Of a stretch of DNA of 64,000 bases, positions 1-7,209 are shown piece after piece. Within the stretch, counting starts at the first letter, position 1, and every line of letters begins with the position of its first letter. The notes under the pieces were generated by a model that was given only the letters and a program-made list of their open reading frames with translations, ran no database searches and had not been told where the DNA came from. The DNA is taken from the NCBI GenBank assembly GCA_963781195.1, contig CAWAEZ010000009.1:558001-622000 (forward strand), given 5' to 3'. A program made the position numbers and the translations under genes. Source of the DNA: JAJPKK01 sp963781195. Lineage in GTDB: Bacteria; Pseudomonadota; Alphaproteobacteria; Rhizobiales; Xanthobacteraceae.

Positions 1-1
1 G

Positions 2-406
2 CAGGGACCGCGGCGCATGGGCACCGACAAGAACGACGACGTGCTCTATGTCGGCAATTCGTGGGCCGGCACCCTGACCAAGGTGAACACCCGGACTCAG
101 GAGACCAGCACCATCCCGCTGCCCGCCATGCGCAAGCCCTATCAGGTGGCGGTCGACAAGAACCACAACGCCTGGCTCAACATCTGGATGACCGACCAGG
201 TGCTCAAATACGATCCCAAGGCGAACACCTTCACCGCCTTCGACCTGCCGACCCGTGGCTCGGAAGCGCGCTACGTCTCGCTCTACGAGAAGGACGGCCA
301 CCTGGAAAAGGTGGTGCTGCCGTCCTATCGCACCCGCAAGGTGACGGTGATGTCGTTCCGCACCGACGCCGACATCCAGGCGGCGAAGGCCCAGGCCGCG
401 CCGTAA
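2..406 (+). CDS. C-terminal part of a streptogramin-lyase-like (Vgb/NHL beta-propeller) protein, 5' truncated by the window
   Basis: The reading frame is open from the window edge and ends at TAA 404-406, so only the last ~134 residues are visible. The repeated pattern of a small hydrophobic strand followed by Asp-Lys/Asn (DDVLYVGNSWAGTLTKVN, AVDKNHNAWLNIWMTDQVLK, DPKANTFTAFDLP) is that of NHL or virginiamycin-B-lyase blades. Vgb-like proteins are usually secreted beta-propellers; real lyase activity cannot be judged because the catalytic blades lie outside the window. The protein ends in an Ala-rich tail. A strong hairpin terminator follows at 430-459, so this is the last gene of its transcript. 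Confidence 0.7.
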   Translation, partial: QGPRRMGTDKNDDVLYVGNSWAGTLTKVNTRTQETSTIPLPAMRKPYQVAVDKNHNAWLNIWMTDQVLKYDPKANTFTAFDLPTRGSEARYVSLYEKDGHLEKVVLPSYRTRKVTVMSFRTDADIQAAKAQAAP

Positions 407-429
407 CGGCGGACCGCACGCTGACTCGA

Positions 430-459
430 AAATGGCCGGGCTTCGTCCCGGCCATTTTT
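430..459 (+). terminator. Rho-independent terminator
   Basis: An aaatggccggg / cccggccattt inverted repeat with a six-base loop is followed by a run of five T. It sits 24 bp after the stop of the beta-propeller gene. The same GGCCGGG/CCCGGCC-TTTTT design recurs at 54180-54229. Confidence 0.85.
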
Positions 460-525
460 CAAATCGAGGCGAGCGGGCTCGGCGAGGCGAAGAGCGAAGG
501 GTTCAACATCCCAGGAGAACCGAAC

Positions 526-1656
526 ATGCAGGCCCAGCGCTCCGTATTTTGGCTGGTAACTGCCGTCTTGCTGGCGTTCGCGACGCCGTTCGCAGCGAGC
601 GCGGCCGACTACCCCGCGCCGCGGCCGGGCGAATGGACCGCGACGGATTTCCGCTTTCACACCGGCGAGGTCATGCCGGCGTTGCGCCTGCATTACACGA
701 CGATCGGCGACCCGTCCGGAGAGCCGGTGCTCATCCTGCACGGCACCGCCGGCAGCGGCGCGGGCCTGCTGTCGCCCGCCTTCGCGGGCGAACTGTTCGG
801 TGCCGGCCAGCCGCTCGATGCAGCGAAATACTTCATCATCCTTCCCGACGCGATCGGCCACGGCAAATCCGCCAAACCGTCGGACGGACTGCGCGCCAAA
901 TTCCCCCCATACGATTACGACGACATGGTCGCCGCCCATTACCGGCTGCTCGCCGAGGGGCTCGGCGTGAAGCACCTGCGCCTGGTGCTGGGCAACTCGA
1001 TGGGCGGCATGCACGCTTGGGTGTGGGGGACGAAATATCCGGACTTCATGGACACGCTGGTGCCGATGGCATCGCAGCCGAGCGAAATGTCGAGCCGCAA
1101 CTGGATGATGCGGCGTCTGATCATCGACGCCATCCGCAACGATCCGGATTGGAACAGCGGCGACTACACGGTCCAGCCGCGCGCCGCGCACTTCGCCAGC
1201 GTGTTCTTCGCCATCGCGACCTCCGGCGGCACCCTGGCCTACCAGAAGCTGGCGCCGACGCGCGAAGCCGCCGATGCGGTGCTCGACGGCCGGCTGCAAG
1301 CACCCTTTTCCGCCGACGCCAACGATCTGCTCTACGCCTGGGATTCGTCGCGCGACTACAATCCGTCGCCGGGCCTGGACCGCATCCAGGCCGCGGTGCT
1401 CGCCATCAATGCCGCCGACGACGAGCGCAATCCGCCGGAAACCGGCCTCATGGAGCGCGAGCTCAAGCGGATCAGGAACGCGCGGCTGTTCCTCATTCCG
1501 GCGAGCGACGCCACCCGGGGCCACCTCACCACCGGGAATGCCGCGTTCTGGAAGCAGCAGGTCCAGGCGCTGCTGGAAGCGACGCCCCGCCGCATCACGG
1601 CGGAGCCGGCCCACGCTGCGTCGGAGCCGACCGCTACTTCTTCAGCGCCGCGCTGA
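526..1656 (+). CDS. Secreted alpha/beta hydrolase (homoserine-acetyltransferase-like fold)
   Basis: 376 aa. The start at 526 is set by an AGGAGA Shine-Dalgarno about 8 bp upstream and by a clear Sec signal peptide (residues 1-27, cut near AASA-AD). The fold is alpha/beta hydrolase: oxyanion HGTAG at ~72-76, nucleophile elbow GNSMGG with Ser158, acid Asp298/299 in AADDERNP and His333 in RGHLTTG. The GNSMGGMHAW elbow and the order of the triad resemble MetX-type acyltransferases, but the export signal and lack of a methionine gene context argue for a periplasmic esterase/acyltransferase of unknown substrate. The 3' end overlaps the convergent tlpA gene by 23 bp. Confidence 0.8.
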   Translation: MQAQRSVFWLVTAVLLAFATPFAASAADYPAPRPGEWTATDFRFHTGEVMPALRLHYTTIGDPSGEPVLILHGTAGSGAGLLSPAFAGELFGAGQPLDAAKYFIILPDAIGHGKSAKPSDGLRAKFPPYDYDDMVAAHYRLLAEGLGVKHLRLVLGNSMGGMHAWVWGTKYPDFMDTLVPMASQPSEMSSRNWMMRRLIIDAIRNDPDWNSGDYTVQPRAAHFASVFFAIATSGGTLAYQKLAPTREAADAVLDGRLQAPFSADANDLLYAWDSSRDYNPSPGLDRIQAAVLAINAADDERNPPETGLMERELKRIRNARLFLIPASDATRGHLTTGNAAFWKQQVQALLEATPRRITAEPAHAASEPTATSSAPR

Positions 1657-2341
1657 CGAGCTTCACGCCGTCCGGGCTCGCCCACTCGGCGGGACCGGAC
1701 AGCGAGGCGATCTCGCAGCCGTTGGGATCGACCAGGAGCGTGGTCGGCATGCCGATCGCCTTGCCGACGCTCTTGAGATCCTGGAACACCTTGGCATTGG
1801 CGTCGGAATAATAGGCCAGATGGCCGGCCCCGATGTCGTGCAGCCAGGTCTTCGGCTTGTCGAGGTTGCGGGTGTCGATGTTGACCGCGACCACTTCGAA
1901 CGCCGGCGACCCGAGCTTGTCCTGGAGGGCGTCGAGCGCCGGCATCTCCTTGCGGCACGGCACGCACCAGGTCGCCCACAGGTTGACGAGCACGGTGCGG
2001 CCCTTCCAGTCGGCGAGCGTTTTCGCCTCGCCGCCGGCGTCGTGGAAGGCGAGCACCGGCAGCCTGCGGGCCTCGTCGGCGGGATGGACCGCGGCGACCT
2101 CGCCTTTGGCAAACGGCGCGATCCGGTGGGCCACGTCGAGCGCGGCGCGGCAGGCCGGATCGCCCGCATTGCCTGCGAGCCCCGCAACGCCGTATACCCC
2201 CGCCAGAGCACCGAGCCCGGCAAGGACGCCCACCGCGATGAGCGGGCCCTTGCGCCGCTTCGTTCCCGCCGCCGGGCTGGTCGCCGGGGCGGCTACGGGG
2301 TCGGAGGTCGGGGTGGGCGCGGGGTCGGTCGCGTTCGTCAT
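1634..2341 (-). CDS. tlpA: TlpA-family membrane-anchored thioredoxin-like thiol:disulfide oxidoreductase
   Basis: 235 aa. A Pro/Thr/Ala-rich cytoplasmic N-terminus (1-27) is followed by KRRK and one transmembrane helix (~33-55) that anchors the thioredoxin fold in the periplasm. The active site is WCVPC (Cys126, Cys129), followed by a cis-Pro loop in MPTTLL. TlpA proteins reduce the CuA site or Cu chaperones of cytochrome oxidase during its assembly. The gene is divergent from argH with only 21 bp between the start codons, so each promoter must lie partly within the other gene or the gap. Its 3' end overlaps the convergent hydrolase gene. Confidence 0.92.
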   Translation of the reverse strand: MTNATDPAPTPTSDPVAAPATSPAAGTKRRKGPLIAVGVLAGLGALAGVYGVAGLAGNAGDPACRAALDVAHRIAPFAKGEVAAVHPADEARRLPVLAFHDAGGEAKTLADWKGRTVLVNLWATWCVPCRKEMPALDALQDKLGSPAFEVVAVNIDTRNLDKPKTWLHDIGAGHLAYYSDANAKVFQDLKSVGKAIGMPTTLLVDPNGCEIASLSGPAEWASPDGVKLVSAALKK

Positions 2342-2362
2342 GTTCACAACCACGGGGCTTTC

Positions 2363-3754
2363 ATGAGCAACAAGATGTGGGGCGGCCGGTTCAGCTCCGA
2401 GCCCGCCACCGTCATGGCGGACATAAATGCCTCGATCGACGTCGACTGCAAGTTGTTTCGCCAGGACGTGACGGCGAGCCGCGCCCATGCCCAAATGCTT
2501 GCGCAACAAGGCATTATTTCGGCGAAGGACGCCGCCTCGATCGTCTCCGGCCTCGATGCGATCCTCTCCGAGATGGAGGGCGGCGGCTTCGAGTTCAAGC
2601 GGGCCCTGGAAGACATCCATATGAACGTCGAGTCCCGTCTTGCCGAGCTGATCGGCCCGGCGGCCGGCCGGCTCCACACCGCGCGCTCCCGCAACGACCA
2701 GGTGGCGACCGATTTCCGGCTGTGGGTGCGCGACGCCATCGACGGGATCGATGCGAGCCTCGCCGACTACCAGCGCGCGCTCGCCGAGCAGGCCCTCGCC
2801 CATGCCTCGACGGTGATGCCGGGTTTCACCCACCTCCAGACCGCGCAGCCGGTGACGTTCGGGCACCATCTGCTCGCGTATGTGGAGATGGCGGCCCGCG
2901 ACCGCGGCCGCTTCGCCGATGCGCGCCGGCGCGGCAACGAAAGCCCGCTCGGGGCCGCGGCCCTCGCCGGGACCTCGTTTCCGATCGACCGCGCGATGAC
3001 CGCGAAGGCGCTCGGCTTCGAGCGCCCGGCCGCGAACTCGCTCGATGCGGTGTCGGACCGGGACTTCGTGCTGGAGGCGCTCGCCGCGGCGGCGATCGCC
3101 TCGGTGCACCTGTCGCGCTTCGCCGAGGAGATCGTGATTTGGACCTCGCCGCTGGTCGGCTTCCTCAGGCTGTCCGACAAGTTCACCACCGGCTCCTCGA
3201 TCATGCCGCAGAAGCGCAATCCCGACGCCGCCGAATTGGTGCGGGCCAAGACCGGCCGCATCATCGGCGCGCTCGACGCGCTGCTGATCGTCATGAAGGG
3301 GCTGCCGCTCGCCTACCAGAAGGACATGCAGGAGGACAAGGAAGGCGCGATCGACGCGCTCGGCGCCCTCTCGCTCTGCCTCGCGGCGATGACCGGCATG
3401 GTGCGGGACATGACCGCCGATCCCGCCCGCATGCGCGCGGCCGCCGGCCTGGGCTATGCCACCGCGACCGATCTCGCCGACTGGCTGGTCCAGCACCTCG
3501 CGATGCCGTTTCGCGATGCCCACCATGTGACCGGACGCATCGTCGCCGCGGCGGAGCAGGCCGGCGTCACCCTCGACCGGCTGCCGCTGCCGGCCATGCA
3601 GGCGATCGAGCCGGGCATCACCATGGACGTCTTCAAGGTGCTGTCGGTCGAGCACTCGGTGGCGAGCCGCACCAGTTTCGGCGGCACAGCGCCCAAAAAT
3701 GTCCGCACCCAGGCCAAGAAGTGGCTTTCCAGGCTCAGCGCGGGGGCGGAATAG
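2363..3754 (+). CDS. argH: Argininosuccinate lyase
   Basis: 463 aa, the usual length. It catalyses the last step of arginine biosynthesis: argininosuccinate to arginine plus fumarate. The N-terminus has the family signature KMWGGRF, then TARSRNDQVATD (substrate-binding loop), GFTHLQTAQP, and the fumarase/aspartase superfamily signature GSSIMPQKRNPD with catalytic Ser278. It is divergent from tlpA and followed by a small lipoprotein and, after an inserted cassette, lysA. The tlpA/argH/lipoprotein/lysA/TIGR02302 order is a well-known Hyphomicrobiales arrangement and is the main taxonomic clue in the window. Confidence 0.97.
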   Translation: MSNKMWGGRFSSEPATVMADINASIDVDCKLFRQDVTASRAHAQMLAQQGIISAKDAASIVSGLDAILSEMEGGGFEFKRALEDIHMNVESRLAELIGPAAGRLHTARSRNDQVATDFRLWVRDAIDGIDASLADYQRALAEQALAHASTVMPGFTHLQTAQPVTFGHHLLAYVEMAARDRGRFADARRRGNESPLGAAALAGTSFPIDRAMTAKALGFERPAANSLDAVSDRDFVLEALAAAAIASVHLSRFAEEIVIWTSPLVGFLRLSDKFTTGSSIMPQKRNPDAAELVRAKTGRIIGALDALLIVMKGLPLAYQKDMQEDKEGAIDALGALSLCLAAMTGMVRDMTADPARMRAAAGLGYATATDLADWLVQHLAMPFRDAHHVTGRIVAAAEQAGVTLDRLPLPAMQAIEPGITMDVFKVLSVEHSVASRTSFGGTAPKNVRTQAKKWLSRLSAGAE

Positions 3755-3876
3755 CGCGGACGACCAAAGACTTGTTCAAAGTTCTTTGGTGTGTCCCCGC
3801 GATCTGCTAGTATGCCTCGGGTTGTGGCGGAGTGGGGTTCGTGGGGAAACCGAAGTTCCTGATCGGGCGCGGGGGT

Positions 3877-4101
3877 ATGGCTCGCGCCGCCGTGGTGGCG
3901 GCGATGATCGCCGCCACCGGCTTGGCCGGTTGCGGGCGCAAGAGCGGCCTCGACCTGCCGCCGACCGCCTCTCTCACCGATCCGCAGGCCACCCCGCCGG
4001 GCGGCACCCCCGCCGGCGCCGCGCCCAACGGACCGCAGGCACCGCCGCAAGCTCCGCCCGCCCCGCCCCACCGCTTCCTGCTCGATTTCCTGCTCAACTG
4101 A
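3877..4101 (+). CDS. Small LptM-like lipoprotein downstream of argH
   Basis: 74 aa from the ATG at 3877. In-frame GTG codons at 3832 and 3841 would add 12-15 residues before a perfectly normal lipoprotein signal, so the ATG is preferred. The signal helix (residues 4-18) ends in the lipobox LAGC with Cys19 as the lipidated residue. The rest is Pro/Ala/Gly-rich with a short hydrophobic end (HRFLLDFLLN). Such argH-linked lipoproteins are annotated as LptM (YifL) relatives, which in E. coli assist disulfide formation in the LptD/E translocon. That role is known for the family and inferred here. Confidence 0.8.
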   Translation: MARAAVVAAMIAATGLAGCGRKSGLDLPPTASLTDPQATPPGGTPAGAAPNGPQAPPQAPPAPPHRFLLDFLLN

Positions 4102-4210
4102 GCGGGGATACAATCAATAAATGTCAACGACATACGCACGGAGCTTTTTCGCCGCTAGCGTCGCTCGAAGTCCGTAGTTACATTCGGTGAATGATCAAAG
4201 GGTCCACCCA

Positions 4211-4402
4211 ATGACTACGGAGCGCAGGGCCGCCATTAAGCGGTTAATCGAGCATCACACGAAGATTATCACATCTTCCTCTGAGGTCGCCCGCCGAGCG
4301 CTGGTCGCAGAGGGCATTTACGACGACGACGGTCGAATCACCGCCAAGTACGGCGGTGAAGAGGCGCAAGAGAACACCCCAAGGCGCGCCGCCGATAAGT
4401 GA
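4211..4402 (+). CDS. Putative antitoxin-like small protein, partner of the downstream ADP-ribosyltransferase-like protein
   Basis: 63 aa from ATG 4211, which has AAAGGG 9 bp upstream. A GTG at 4187 would add eight residues without a better ribosome site. The sequence is hydrophilic: an N-terminal helix (RRAAIKRLIEHHTK), then SSEVARRALVAEGIYDDDGR and AKYGGEE, the shape of a small helical protein with a short beta hairpin. Similar small EGIY..dG...YGG proteins are widespread and not functionally named. Its stop overlaps the next start (GTGA, 4399-4402), implying translational coupling as in toxin-antitoxin pairs. The base composition is visibly less GC-rich than the neighbours, suggesting transfer as a unit. 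The antitoxin role is inferred from gene order only. Confidence 0.6.
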   Translation: MTTERRAAIKRLIEHHTKIITSSSEVARRALVAEGIYDDDGRITAKYGGEEAQENTPRRAADK

Positions 4403-5010
4403 GCCGCAACGCTGCTTCGTTCATTCTCGGATACCACGGGTGCGATCGCCGGATTGGCGAGCGCCTGCTTGCAGGTGAGTTGCAATTAGCGCGAAGTGAG
4501 CAAGCGCATGATTGGCTAGGTCCGGGAAGCTATTTCTGGGAAGCGGACCCTGAGCGTGCGCACGAATGGGCACAATGGAAGGTTTCTCGCGGCGAGTATG
4601 AAGAACCATACGTCATCGGAGCTGCCATAGACCTCGGGAATTGCTTGGATTTGATGCAACGGGAAAATCTTGAGCTTCTGCGATGGGCTCACAGTAGCTT
4701 TGTAGAAGCCCAGACCAAGGCGGCCCTTCCCGTTCCGGTCAATAAAGACATCAAGAATCGAGAGCCTGGCAACAAACTGCTTCGATTTTTGGATTGCGCT
4801 GTTATCAAGCACCTACATTCGATGATCGAGGCGCAACCAGATGGGGGCTATGCTGAAGTTGGGGAGTTCATTCCCCCGTTTGATACGGTGCGGGGCCTAT
4901 TTGTCGAGGGCAACGCCGTCTATGCCGGCGGCGGATTTTACGAATTGACGCACGCTCAAATCGCCGTCCGCAATGACACCTGCATTAAAGGCGTCTTTCT
5001 GCCTCGGTGA
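4399..5010 (+). CDS. PARP-like ADP-ribosyltransferase-fold protein, putative toxin
   Basis: 203 aa, starting at the GTG that overlaps the previous stop. Three elements line up with the H-Y-E catalytic triad of diphtheria-toxin/PARP-type ADP-ribosyltransferases: GYHGCD (His13, as in PARP LWHGT), a LGPGSYFW segment (Tyr45, as in PARP FGKGIYFAD), and FYELTHAQIAVRN (Glu182, as in PARP NEYIVYDPAQV) close to the C-terminus. The spacing (32 and 137 residues) is compatible with a compact catalytic domain and no other domain is present. There is no signal peptide, so the target would be cytoplasmic. The gene is AT-richer than the flanking core genes and sits inside the argH-lysA block. The assignment is motif-based; a structure prediction would be decisive. 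Confidence 0.6.
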   Translation: MSRNAASFILGYHGCDRRIGERLLAGELQLARSEQAHDWLGPGSYFWEADPERAHEWAQWKVSRGEYEEPYVIGAAIDLGNCLDLMQRENLELLRWAHSSFVEAQTKAALPVPVNKDIKNREPGNKLLRFLDCAVIKHLHSMIEAQPDGGYAEVGEFIPPFDTVRGLFVEGNAVYAGGGFYELTHAQIAVRNDTCIKGVFLPR

Positions 5011-5182
5011 GGCGGTCGCCGGGTCACCTTGGCGATTGAAGCGCGCATCCAGCACTGGGGCGATTCTCGCCGGCAAGCGACATCATAGAGATCATCGCCG
5101 TGGTCGAACCCCTATCGCGACATCGAACAGCTGTTTTGAGCCCCCATATATCGGCAACCGCCTGCAACGAGAGGCCCCAGCG

Positions 5183-5584
5183 ATGGACACCAAGCAATAC
5201 GAGGTCACCCGCAGCGACGAGGAATGGCGCAGCCTGCTCACGCCGGAGCAATACGAGGTCATGCGCGGCCACGGCACCGAGGCGCCCGGCAGTTGCGCGC
5301 TGAACTACGAGAAGCGGCCGGGCACGTTCGTCTGTGTCGGCTGCGACCAGAAGCTGTTCGTGTCGAAGACCAAGTTCGAGAGCGGCACCGGCTGGCCGAG
5401 CTTCAACGATCCGGTCGACGGCGCCGTCGAGTCGACGACCGACCGCAGCTACGGGATGGTCCGCACCGAGGTGCATTGCAGCCGGTGCGGCAGCCATCTC
5501 GGCCATGTCTTCAACGACGGCCCGCCGCCGACCCATCTGCGCTACTGCATCAACGGCATCGCGATGAAATTCGAGCCGGCGTGA
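5183..5584 (+). CDS. msrB: Peptide-methionine (R)-S-oxide reductase MsrB
   Basis: 133 aa, full length for the family. It reduces methionine-R-sulfoxide in proteins using thioredoxin. It shows the substrate-pocket motif GTGWPSF (68-74), the structural zinc site C51-x2-C54 plus C99-x2-C102, and the catalytic Cys122 in RYCINGIAMKF. There is no signal peptide, so it is cytosolic. It stands 172 bp after the ADP-ribosyltransferase-like gene and 216 bp before lysA. Its high GC matches the core genome, unlike the two genes before it. Confidence 0.95.
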   Translation: MDTKQYEVTRSDEEWRSLLTPEQYEVMRGHGTEAPGSCALNYEKRPGTFVCVGCDQKLFVSKTKFESGTGWPSFNDPVDGAVESTTDRSYGMVRTEVHCSRCGSHLGHVFNDGPPPTHLRYCINGIAMKFEPA

Positions 5585-5800
5585 CGCGCCGGCCCGCCGA
5601 AGGGCTCTCGCATGCGTGCGGGGAAGCGGCCGGGAGGGTGTCGTCGCCTGCGGTGCGGCGGCATCTCGTCCCGCGGGGATGAGGGAGCCGTGGCGCCGCA
5701 CCGCACACCGCAGATGCGTGAATGTCGCGCGGCCACCCCGCACCCGGCATCCCGCGTGCTATAGGCCAGCATCGCCGGCCTCCTGACCCGACAGAGCACC

Positions 5801-7066
5801 ATGAATCATTTCGATTATCGCGACGGCACGCTGCACGCCGAAGGCGTCGCGCTCGACCACATCGCGGCCGCCGTGGGCACCCCTTTCTACTGCTATTCGA
5901 CGGCGACGCTGGTCCGCCATTACGAGGTGTTCGCCGCGGCCTTCGCCGACGTGCGGGCGCTCGTCTGCTACGCTATGAAGGCCAATTCCAACCAGGCCGT
6001 CCTCACGACTTTGGCGGGCCTCGGCGCCGGCGCCGACGTGGTGTCCGGGGGCGAACTCGCGCGCGCCCTTCGCGCCGGCATCCCGGCGGCGAAGATCATG
6101 TTCTCCGGCGTCGGCAAGACGGAGGGCGAGCTCGCCGCCGCCGTCGAAGCGGGTATCCTCTGCGTCAATGTCGAGTCCGAGCCGGAGCTCGCGCTGCTGT
6201 CCGCGATCGCCGTCGGCAAGGGCCGCCGCGCCGACATTTCGATCCGCGTCAATCCCGACATCGATGCCCGGACCCACGCCAAGATCGCGACCGGCAAATC
6301 CGAGAACAAATTCGGCATCCCGATCAGCCGCGCCCGCGAGGTCTATGCCCACGCGGCGACGCTGCCCGGGGTGCGGGTGTCCGGCGTCGACATGCACATC
6401 GGCAGCCAGATTACCGAGCTGCAGCCGTTCGACGATGCCTTCGCGCTGCTCGCGGAGTTCGTGCACCTGCTGCGCGCCGACGGCCATGCCATCGCCCACG
6501 TCGATCTCGGCGGCGGCCTCGGCATCCCCTACCGCCACGACCACGATCCGCCCCCGGAGCCGGCGGCCTATGCGGCGGTGGTCAAGCGTGCGACGCGCTC
6601 GCTCGACTGCACGCTGATCTTCGAGCCCGGCCGCCTCATCGTCGGCAATGCCGGCATCCTGGTCACCCGGGTGCTCTACGTGAAGCGGGCCGAGGCGAAG
6701 ACCTTCGTCATCGTCGATGCCGGCATGAACGACCTCGTGCGGCCGACGCTCTACGACGCCCACCACGATGTGCTCCCGGTGACGCAGCCGTCGGCGGAAG
6801 CGCCGCGCATCACCGCCGACGTGGTCGGACCGGTGTGCGAATCCGGCGACTTCCTCGCGCTCGACCGCGCCCTCGTCGCCCCGGCGCCGGGCGACCTTCT
6901 CGCGATCATGACCGCGGGAGCCTACGGCGCCGTGCAGGCCGGAACCTACAACACCCGGCCGCTGGTGGCTGAAGTGATGGTAAGCGACAACCGCTTCGCC
7001 GTGGTGCGGCCCCGGATCAGCGCCGAGGAGATTATCGCGCTCGATCGCCTGCCCGACTGGATGTGA
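5801..7066 (+). CDS. lysA: Diaminopimelate decarboxylase
   Basis: 421 aa. A PLP-dependent enzyme converting meso-diaminopimelate to L-lysine, the last step of lysine biosynthesis. It shows the Schiff-base lysine in YAMKAN (Lys60), the HIGSQI strand, the phosphate-binding GGGLGIPY loop, EPGRLIVGNAG, and the catalytic cysteine of the dimer interface in VCESGDF. The length and motif order are normal for bacterial LysA. It belongs to the same conserved block as argH and the TIGR02302 gene. Confidence 0.97.
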   Translation: MNHFDYRDGTLHAEGVALDHIAAAVGTPFYCYSTATLVRHYEVFAAAFADVRALVCYAMKANSNQAVLTTLAGLGAGADVVSGGELARALRAGIPAAKIMFSGVGKTEGELAAAVEAGILCVNVESEPELALLSAIAVGKGRRADISIRVNPDIDARTHAKIATGKSENKFGIPISRAREVYAHAATLPGVRVSGVDMHIGSQITELQPFDDAFALLAEFVHLLRADGHAIAHVDLGGGLGIPYRHDHDPPPEPAAYAAVVKRATRSLDCTLIFEPGRLIVGNAGILVTRVLYVKRAEAKTFVIVDAGMNDLVRPTLYDAHHDVLPVTQPSAEAPRITADVVGPVCESGDFLALDRALVAPAPGDLLAIMTAGAYGAVQAGTYNTRPLVAEVMVSDNRFAVVRPRISAEEIIALDRLPDWM

Positions 7067-7209
7067 TTGATTCGGCAGGATTTCGCCTTGGTCCTCCCGC
7101 TCGTCCGGAGGTGTCCAAAGGGCAGAAAATTCGCCGTTTGAGTAAACCAGAATTGTGTTTTCGGGCGTTGCGTTGTGTGTGAAGATGAGCTGCCGGTGCG
7201 GAGAAAAGA

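Noticed and set aside
1634..3655. Long N-terminal extension of TlpA through the argH gene
   Set aside because: The extra 438 residues are antisense to argH; the ATG at 2341 gives a normal TlpA with anchor and CVPC motif.
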